Origin: Proteles cristata cristata
Taxonomy: Eukaryota; Chordata; Mammalia; Carnivora; Hyaenidae
Assembly (NCBI GenBank): GCA_017311185.1
Contig: JAESUZ010000468.1
Span: forward strand, 378,501-442,500
Reading direction: 5' to 3'
Length of the DNA stretch: 64,000 nucleotides
Shown here: piece after piece, positions 56,546-64,000 of the stretch
Numbering within the stretch: position 1 is the first letter of the stretch
Layout of the letters: each line of letters starts with the position of its first letter
Notes under the pieces: model-generated
The model's input: the letters and a program-made list of their open reading frames with translations, nothing else
Told to the model about the DNA's origin: nothing
Database searches by the model: none
Made by a program: the position numbers and the translations under genes

Positions 56546-58010
56546 CTGAAAAAAAAAATAATGGTTTTGGGTGTGAAGTACTTACCACTGAATGCACGCT
56601 GGCATTGAAGATTATGTCAGTCTCCCTCCTGGAAGTTGAGGCCATGCCTGAGGGCAGTTCCATTTCCCCATAACCCTGGGCAGAGAGAATTTGCACCAAG
56701 AATTAAGATGAAAAGCCTGATTTGGTAGCAATAAACCTCTTCTTTCATCCTACATTTCCCCTCCATGTCCCTTCTCATAATATATCAACTTAGACATATT
56801 TTTTTTCTGTTATCTTTCCTACTTAATCAACCATTTCCCTAGATTCAGCCCACTGGAAATCGTTCCTATCAAAATTAATGACTATATATTTTAGCCATTT
56901 CAATGAACTCCCATTTTTGTGAGGTTTTTTTTCTTTTTGTCTGAGGATGTGAAAGCCCATATTAGCTATTATTTAATGGTGGACGAAACCATCAGAAACT
57001 AATTTGCATGAATAAGGGCCCTGTGATGGAGTGGGGGTTGTTGACAAAAATTTATGTTGATTACCAACACAGAAATCACAATACCTGCATTTATTTCTGT
57101 TCCTGTCATTACTGACAATAATATTAGAGAGATCTTGCCGTCATTTGTAGGCTTCAGTTTCTACAAACTTTAGGGTAAAAGCCTCTAATAGCTAACAGGA
57201 ATATCCAAGATGCCCATGACATTGATGGCTTATAGACTTGGGATTCCACGCTCATTCTGGCCCGAGATGGTGGACAGAGGGTAGGTAAGGAGGCCGAAGT
57301 AGTCATGCTGCTATCACGTGAGTCCAGGGCTTTCTGAGTCCAGAGCTTTCCTGCACTACCGCACCGAAGTTTGAGTACTGTGCTCATGGCGCTGTCTCAA
57401 TTCCTGTGGCTGGGTGACAATCCAGGGGAATGTGACATCTCAGCTCCTACCTGAGAGGGATGTCCATGAGGGCTAGCCCTGAGGAGGGAGGCGGGGGCTG
57501 CCAGCAACGCACTCGGGGGACCAAGGCCGCCAGCCCTCCCCTTGCGTTGCTGAGGCGCTGCGGTCCCTGCACACTTGTAGAGGTCCCCATCCAGGCAGGA
57601 GCCAAACAGGGCAGCACCCCCTCAGCCTCGCGATGCAGGGTGGCTGACTGATGAGTCACGTTGGTAAAGCTGGAGTTACTCACTTCTCTCCATCTCTTTT
57701 TCAGCTTTCATTTTGTGTACTGTTGTTGTTTTTTTGCTGCTAAGTTGATTCACACTTTGTCAAGAAGCTCACACTCATTTAGGGCAAGAGACAAACATGA
57801 AGACAGTAACGTGAGGCACTTCCGGCTGGTGATGGTGGTGGTGTGGGAGCCTTGCACGCCTCCCCACAGCCTGCTGCTGCTCTTCCGGACACTTACTCCC
57901 GAGTGCGGGGTCAGTCGGGTGAACGAAGTCCTGTCTTTTTGGAAGATGTTTCCTCGCTGTTATGTGAAGTGTACCTTTCTTTGCTCCCACCTTTCCATTT
58001 TGGTCAGTTT
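56546..58010. other. unique sequence, no gene seen
   Basis: GC rises around 57240-57650. The short overlapping open frames on both strands (57447-57683, 57460-57651) show no domain. No named repeat. Confidence 0.45.
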
Positions 58011-58015
58011 TGTGA

Positions 58016-58017
<2 letters not shown>

Positions 58018-58061
<44 letters not shown>
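58018..58061. repeat. (GT)20 microsatellite
   Basis: An uninterrupted GT repeat of about 42 bp. It explains the Cys/Val-rich and His/Thr-rich frames over this point. Confidence 0.98.
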
Positions 58062-58062
<1 letters not shown>

Positions 58063-58416
58063 TGCAAGCTGCTGGAAATGGGTTAAGATTCCTGGTTTGC
58101 TGGTAAGAGAGAATTTTCGAAATCCCAACCTGGGCTCCAGGTAAAGGATGTTTTAATTCCTCATTATTTCCATATTGTGATAGTGACTCAGGAGTCCATC
58201 TCAAGGAGTAAGAATTTAATGAGGTCACCTTTTGCATTGACCTTTTCTTGTCCAGGTACACATATATTTGGGATGGTTTTGTATAAACCGTTGGTTAAAA
58301 TAAGACACCAGAACTGCTGGTTAAATTCAACATTACATGTTCAAGTTGTTTAAGAAAAAAGTTTTCCTTTGAATCAACAGCAAATATGATGTATCTGATA
58401 CCAAATGGATTTCTTT

Positions 58417-58637
58417 TTTTTTTTTTTTAATGTTTTATTTATTTCTGAGAGAGATGAGCAGGGGAACAGCATGAGCAAGGGAGGGTCAGAGAGAGAGGGA
58501 GACAGAGAATCTGAAGCAGCTCCAGGCTCTGAGCTGGCAGTCAGCACAGAGCCTGACGTGGGGCTCGAACCCACGAACCGCAAGATCATGACCTGAGCCG
58601 AAGTCAGTGCTCAACCGACTGAGCCACCCAGGCACTC
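58417..58637 (-). mobile_element. feline tRNA-derived SINE, full length
   Basis: Poly-T/AATGTTTTATTTATTTCTGAGAG tail, 'gaatctgaagcagctccaggctctgagct', GGGCTCGAACCCACGAACCGCAAGATCATGACC and a TGAGCCACCCAGGCACTCCC head. The 16-bp TSD ccaaat, then g/a, gatttcttt with one mismatch, lies at 58401-58416 and 58638-58653. It is inserted beside an L2 3' end. Confidence 0.95.
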
Positions 58638-58654
58638 CCAAATAGATTTCTTTC

Positions 58655-58780
58655 CATAGTGTATAAATAGATTGTAAATTCTTTGAAGAAAGAGACCATG
58701 TCTGACTCTGTGCCTAATATCTAGCATAATGTACGTTTAATGGTATTTGCTTAGTGATTTCTGAATGACTGGGTTGTGGT
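58655..58780 (+). mobile_element. L2 LINE 3' end
   Basis: 'agattgtaaattctttgaagaaagagaccatgtctgactctgtgcctaatatctagcataatgtacgtttaatggtatttgcttagtgatttctgaatgac' follows the L2 3' terminus (gtaagctccttgagggcagggaccatgtct...gtaggtgctcaataaatattt). Confidence 0.72.
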
Positions 58781-61700
58781 AGCTGTAAAACTACTCTTAC
58801 ACACTAATTCTGCTGTATGCATTATTCTCGTTGTTAATCAGTGATAGTAAGGATACAGACTGGCAAAACATCAATTTAAATTTAATCATTAAAAATACAC
58901 AAATTTATCTAACATTAAATTGACCAATTTGGGATGAAATGTGTTGAGATCCTTTTTTAAAAATATGGTATTTATCTTGACAATAAGTGGATCTCAGTGT
59001 AGTCTAGCATATCAAGCTTGCACTCACATGGTTCCATTCTTTGCCATGTGGTTTGTCATTATCTATCTATCTATCTATCTATCTATAACTTCAACATTAT
59101 TTTGGTGGGAGAATTCTCTAGACTATTATCTTGGAAAATTTTGGAATCACGAAGTTTTAAAATGAGCATTCTCTAATCTCATTTTAAATAAAAACTATGA
59201 TGAGTCATGTATTTCACAAAACAATAGACTGGGACTTCTAAACCCCTATTAAAATATTTACTAATGTGCATCTGTGTCTGCCTATAGATCATGTTTTTGA
59301 TTAGACACTACTCTTAAGTTCTTGTGCAATTATTTTTGGTTTTGATTAGCCCTAATACAAGTCTAAAGGTACTCATATAACTATCACTGAGAAAAGTGTA
59401 TCAGAAGAGAGAAAAATAAAACCAAACTAAAAAAAGTTTACAAAAACAAACATTAAAAAATGAGAGAAAGGAGTGTTCATTATTTTGGATTCTGTGTAGC
59501 TGAAATGGTGGGCAAGTAGGAGTTAGCGGAGGGAGCGACAGCAGGTGGAATGAAAAATAAGTTTCTCATGAATACCTTATGATGACTTCTTTTTGTACTC
59601 CTTTTTTAATTGATGCCAAATAAATAAGTATGTTATTTATAGGGAATCATGGAAACAGAGTCAAGAATATGTTCTATCACTTTTTAAAAATTATTCTAAG
59701 CACAAATGTCAGGTTTAGACTGGCATTTACTGGAATATTGTTCTGGAACATTAGACCTCAAACAAATTTGATGGTTTAAAATGCACATTAATAACAAACT
59801 TGTCTTCGTTTATTCAAGACAGCATTTCTCACACTTGTTTGCCTAAGGCTGTGTTTCCCCCACCACACCCTAAATATCCTACGGACCCAGTGTTCCAGAA
59901 ACACGCTGTGTGGACTGAAGGCATGCAGGTGTATGCCTGACGCAGACTCTATTGCTTGGTAACGTACACACATGTACACAAACATCACACAAGGGTAGAT
60001 TTGAGTCACATGTTAAATATTCTCAGGTAAATAATTTTCTCTGGCTCTTCTTTCTGGAACCTTCCTACAAATGTCCTCCAAAGTGTCCCCTACTGACGTT
60101 TCCAACCAGTTTGATTGCTTCCTAGTCACCCCACTGCAGAGAGAAGGACCCTCCACCCTACATAATATTGGATGGCCAAGTGCAGGATGCTCAGGACTGA
60201 CATCAAACAGAAGTTTATTAATTGCCCAGACCCACAGCCCCCACAGAGCACACTGCATGCCACGCCAGGGGCTGCGCGAGGGAACAAGGGAACTGGCAGC
60301 GACCGTGGGAAGAGGGCTTGATAGTAACAAAAGGTGAAGGTGCCTCCTGGTTCCTGCCAGAGGACGTCACAGTTTGTTGGAATAGTTTTGTTAGGCCGGC
60401 AGGGAGATGAACTGGTTAACTGTGGACTGGGGTGGGGGTGTGCGTGTGGAGCTGGTTCAACAGAGAGGGGAAACTAGCCGGGTGGGGAGGCTCCCCTGCT
60501 GGGTGAAGGCAGGTGAGCTCGCGGTCAAGTTTCTGGTGCCCTGTGAGATTCAAAGATGTCAGAGCAGCACGGGAAACTTTAGGGGTCTAGTATGACCTCC
60601 CCAAGTGTGCCGAGGTCCATGCTCAGTGTTCTGGAAGTCTCTCCTTCCTTCTCCATGGCAGGATGCCTCTCACACGCTGTGAGCTGTCTAGGTACCAGAT
60701 CACACTGCAGATTCACTTGGTATTCAAAGTCAGCCAGATTTTTATCCAATATAGTGTTCTGGCGATCCCCTGTGCCGCTCCTTGCTATCCCAATTGATGG
60801 TGGCCATTATACTTGATTCATTGCATGCCATTGATCTTCGAAATTTTGATTAATGACAGGGAAACCTGAAAAGTTCAGGGTTTGGCTTTGGTTCAAATGA
60901 GCACCCAGAAGTTCAGATGCTTAATTCAAGCTGTCTAAGTCCCTTGGATAAGCAAATGTGGTTATGCAAAATTAGTCTGAAAAATCTCCTGGAAACAGCC
61001 CCTCTCTTGGAAATTTCTGGTATTTCCTGCTTCTACTTAGACTACAGACTATAAATACTACAAAGACATTATTTCTTTCTTTCATTTGTTCTGCTCATTT
61101 ACTTCTGGCCAGAGCCCAGGTTTCTAGGATTTTGGGGACAGGTAGCAAATCATGGTGGGAAAGTTCAGGGTGGCATTGTTTGACTGTCGTATTACACCAG
61201 ATGCACATACATTTTCCACGCACCTGGGCACCCAGAACATCCACTCCCAGGGTTCAGGGTAAAGAGTTATCTATTTATCCCTGGTAAACTGACTTCTCTT
61301 TCAGATCCATGAGAATGTGCTAGTACTGTGTGAATACTGAGGCATCATCTAGACAAAGAAGGAGGTTGATAAATGACAGCGGGAGGAATTCCCTCCAAAA
61401 TGCACCGTTAACTCAGCTCAGCATTCCCTGGCTTAACTCAGACAGGCAGACCTATGGAGCAGATCATCTGCAGGCTGCATTCTCAAGGTAGAAAGGGATG
61501 CTCATAAGGAAGGACATTTGGGAAAACAGGCTCTTGAATGAGAATATTCAAGAAGCTTTTCTAATCCTTGCCTCTAAACACCCTCACTAAGTTCAAACCA
61601 AGGGTTCATTAGCCAAACGCCTTTGTTCACCTGAGTGGTTGATCTCGGCATGTGAAAAGTTTAAATTACCAGACTGAATATGGTGAAATGTAATTCCATG

Positions 61701-61828
61701 AGGTTTAGCTGTCATTTGATGCCAATCTGTGTCTTGTTTGCCATAAGTGACCTATTTCAATTTCTTTGAGGCTAACCGATAATAATAATGTGCTAACCAA
61801 TAGTAATAATGTGGACAATGAAGTGTGC
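58781..61828. other. unique sequence, no gene seen
   Basis: About 3 kb. 'cacacttgtttgcctaaggctgtgtttcccc...ggacccagtgttccagaaacacgctgtg' (59829-59912) recalls an old hAT-type non-autonomous element, but the match is weak. The GC-richer piece at 60160-60560 yields several short frames with no domain. The rest is featureless. Confidence 0.4.
59061..59087 (+). repeat. (ATCT)n tetranucleotide microsatellite
   Basis: Six to seven uninterrupted ATCT units. Confidence 0.95.
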
Positions 61829-61847
61829 TTTAGAATGAGAAATTCTA

Positions 61848-62077
61848 GGGGCACCTGGGTGGCTCAGTTGGCTGAGCATCCGAGTTTGGTTCAGGTCATG
61901 ATCTCACAGTTTGTAAGTCTGAACCCCATGCCAGGTTCTGTGCTGACAGCTCAGCTTTGGATTCTGTGTCTCCCTCTCTCTGCCTGTGCGCTCTCTCTCC
62001 TCTCTCTCTCTCTCTCTCTGTCTCTCAAAAATAAATGGATAAACATTAAAAAATAAATTTAGAAAAAATTAAAAATA
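61848..62077 (+). mobile_element. feline SINE with perfect 19-bp TSD
   Basis: GGGGCACCTGGGTGGCTCAG head, GGTCATGATCTCACAGTTTG core, 'ctgtgctgacagctcagctttggattctgtgtctccctctc' (lacking the usual 'agagcctggagcctgc'), a CT-rich stretch and an AAATAAATGGATAAACATTAAAAAATAAATTTAG tail. The TSD tttagaatgagaaattcta is exact at 61829-61847 and 62078-62096. Confidence 0.97.
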
Positions 62078-62096
62078 TTTAGAATGAGAAATTCTA

Positions 62097-62617
62097 TTAG
62101 GATTGGAATTATTCCAGAGTATTTGGGAAATAAATTAAACTCTCTGGGTTTGGAAATACACATGTTTCGTGTGTGTCGCAAATCTAAGGAAGCATTGAAA
62201 CAGGCATTGACCGTAACACTGCAACTCTGAATTCTGGCTGAGTCTTCACTTTCCTCTGTCTGTCTGCATGTAAACACCTCGTTGACACCTGGAGGTAGAA
62301 CTGGAGAACTGGTCATTATCGATGCTTTCCCAGATTGCAAAAACAAAACCCAAAGTCTCCAGCTTCTGCTAAGTGAAAAAGGAGATCCCATTTGAAGGCT
62401 GAACATTTTTACCTACTTATAGTATTGCTACATTATGCCCATGTCCTGGCTTAAATTTGTAAATTGAATGATAAAACATACGGTAGCGCTGGATTTTAGG
62501 TATATGTTCTCATAGAAGAGAATACACAGATCAGTCACTCAACAACCAATTACTAAATTCCAAATGATTCTAGAAAGTTATGGAAGGGCAATAGAAAGGT
62601 TTACATTGATTTTATTT
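62097..62617. other. unique sequence
   Basis: No gene or repeat recognised between the two SINEs. A minus-strand frame of 115 codons at 62059-62406 starts in unique DNA and has no domain. Confidence 0.45.
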
Positions 62618-62630
62618 AAAAATTTAGTTC

Positions 62631-62817
62631 GGGGCACCTGGGTGGTTTAGCTGGTTAAGTGTCCAACTTCAGCTTAGTTCACAATCTCACAGTTTGTGAA
62701 TTTGGGCCCCTCATCAGGCTCTCTGCTGTTGGTGCAGAACCTGCTTCAGATCCTCAGTCTCTCTGTCTCTCTCTCTCTTTCTCTCTGTCCCTATCCCACT
62801 CTCTCTGTCTCAAAAAA
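62631..62817 (+). mobile_element. carnivore SINE, diverged
   Basis: GGGGCACCTGGGTGGTTTAGCTGGTTAAG head, 'caatctcacagtttgtgaatttgggcccc' (degraded B box), 'gtgcagaacctgcttcagatcctcagtc', CT-rich, with a very short AAAAAAATT tail. Possible TSD aaatttagtt / aaaattagtt. Confidence 0.92.
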
Positions 62818-64000
62818 ATTAGTTTTAATTATTTTGAAATTAAAAGTTAATACACAAGGACTGTGCGTTTCTAGTTTATTCTTATAAACATAAAATTTGA
62901 AATTTTATTCTTCTGTTTTGTATTAGTGTATAATTATTTTTTAATTATGAAAGCTTAGCTAATGCACTGGCAAAGATGTAAAGAGACATTTATGTACCAC
63001 ATATTTGGAGGGGTCTGTTCTATTACACTGATACTATATTTGTTTAATTTATTAGACTTGTACAATTCTTTTCCCCTCAAGGTCTTTCTATGGTGAAATT
63101 TATTTAAGTAAATGGACTCTTGCTGGATTGGCATATAGCCATCTTTCACAGAGAATTCTATGATTAGGGTGTAAATATGGCCAGTGAATGATAAATGTTA
63201 ATATTGTTGAAAACTCTTCTCCTTCTGTGGGCCTGGGCCCTTAAGATCAATCAGTGGCATTTGAGAATCTGTGATCTTATTGACTTCCTTCTGGAACCAT
63301 CGTCTCCTTCCACAACATGACCTTACGGTGAGCTCATGGCGATCACATGTAGGCCCATCCACAACAAGCACAGAAGTCCCCAGCTGGTCAGAGAAAGCCT
63401 GTTTTGTTTTGTACAAAGGCAGGGCTCTCTTTTCAGCCAGATGCCCTTTGGCATTAACTTTCAAGCTTACTTTTCCAGGTACTGACCATGCAAGTGGTGA
63501 ATGTGGAGGCAGAGAGATGGGGCGCTGGAAAATCACACAAGCAAACAACCTTCTGCTTAGAGGAAATATTACCAGAGGCCAACAACTTCTTTAAAATTGA
63601 AAACGTGGCTTCTTTTATGTCATTTTTAGACTGAAATTAAGAAGTTGGGAAATAGATGTCTCATATCAACTACATCTCTGTTTCCAAGTTGTTTCTTGGA
63701 AATACGAATGGCTTAAAAAAAAAAAACATATTTTTATTTTTGCCTCTGAAAAGTCACTTGTTATTCAGGCAATGTAGAGGAGTCATAAATTACGATTGGA
63801 AAAGAAAAATGAAACAAAAAAAGGCATTCATTTTTCCCTCAGCTGTTACAGCCAAATAAAGAGCGGCCATATGAATTTTCACAAGAGAGGAATCATCTTA
63901 TTTTCACAAACATAATTACTATTTTTTAAAACAGCATCATATAGACCACCATTGCACTAAATCAATTGGAGTTTCTAAAACATATAATGGCTGGGTTTAT
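62818..64000. other. unique sequence to the window end
   Basis: AT-rich up to 63190, then a more balanced block (63200-63600) open in overlapping frames on both strands (116 codons minus, 107 plus), neither with recognisable domains. No repeat recognised. Confidence 0.45.

Noticed and set aside
57661..58128. 133- and 117-codon frames on opposite strands
   Set aside because: Both run through the GT microsatellite (poly Cys-Val or His-Thr), so openness is driven by the repeat.
59829..59912. Possible hAT-type DNA transposon remnant
   Set aside because: It has a resemblance to 'ttccatggaacac' style repeats, but no terminal inverted repeats or target duplication are visible.
1..64000. CRISPR arrays, operons, prophage or bacterial mobile elements
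   Set aside because: The repeat content is wholly mammalian, and no regularly spaced repeat arrays or prokaryotic genes are present.

Overview
This window is vertebrate nuclear DNA from a feliform carnivore, almost certainly a cat-family species. The diagnostic evidence is 20 copies of the tRNA-Lys-derived carnivore SINE in its feline form. These have a head beginning GGGGCGCCTGGGTGGCTCAG, a TCATGATCTCA core, a CT-rich stretch and an AAATAAATAAA tail; 12 lie on the minus strand and 8 on the plus strand. The rest is old mammalian repeats (L1, L2, MIR, MaLR LTRs, a MER5A fragment), microsatellites and unique sequence. I find no protein-coding gene I can support: no exon chain, no recognisable protein family other than decayed L1 ORFs, and no structural RNA gene. 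The window reads as intergenic or deep intronic DNA.

Layout. 0-5 kb: a minus-strand L1 3' end split by a SINE, then about 3 kb of unique sequence. 5-12 kb: unique DNA with a minus-strand MaLR LTR, a MIR, a TG microsatellite, a 71-bp alternating purine/pyrimidine tract and an L2 copy. 13.8-16.8 kb: a cluster of three SINEs, a HAL1-like L1 relative and a minus-strand L2. 17-20.4 kb: repeat-poor DNA. 20.4-24.5 kb: scattered SINEs. 25-28.8 kb: an L1 3' end carrying a nested MER5A, then a 2.4-kb minus-strand L1. 29.3-31 kb: the most gene-like signal, a strong CpG island with GC boxes and a G-quadruplex motif. 31.7-33.7 kb: two MaLR LTRs and a SINE. 34.4-36.5 kb: repeat-poor sequence rich in homeodomain-type TAATTA sites. 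36.6-40.6 kb: an LTR, four minus-strand SINEs and a second small CpG cluster. 41-52 kb: mostly unique AT-rich DNA with two SINEs. 52.2-56.5 kb: two L1 copies with 5' ends facing each other, the plus copy retaining recognisable ORF2 remnants. 56.5-64 kb: unique DNA, an L2 3' end, microsatellites and three SINEs.

No genes can be shown to work together here. The functional candidates are the CpG island and several repeat-free blocks that look like possible regulatory elements. I saw no clearly undescribed system. Repeat family names rest on recognition of consensus text, not on a database search, and boundaries are good to about 10-30 bp unless target-site duplications (TSDs) fix them.
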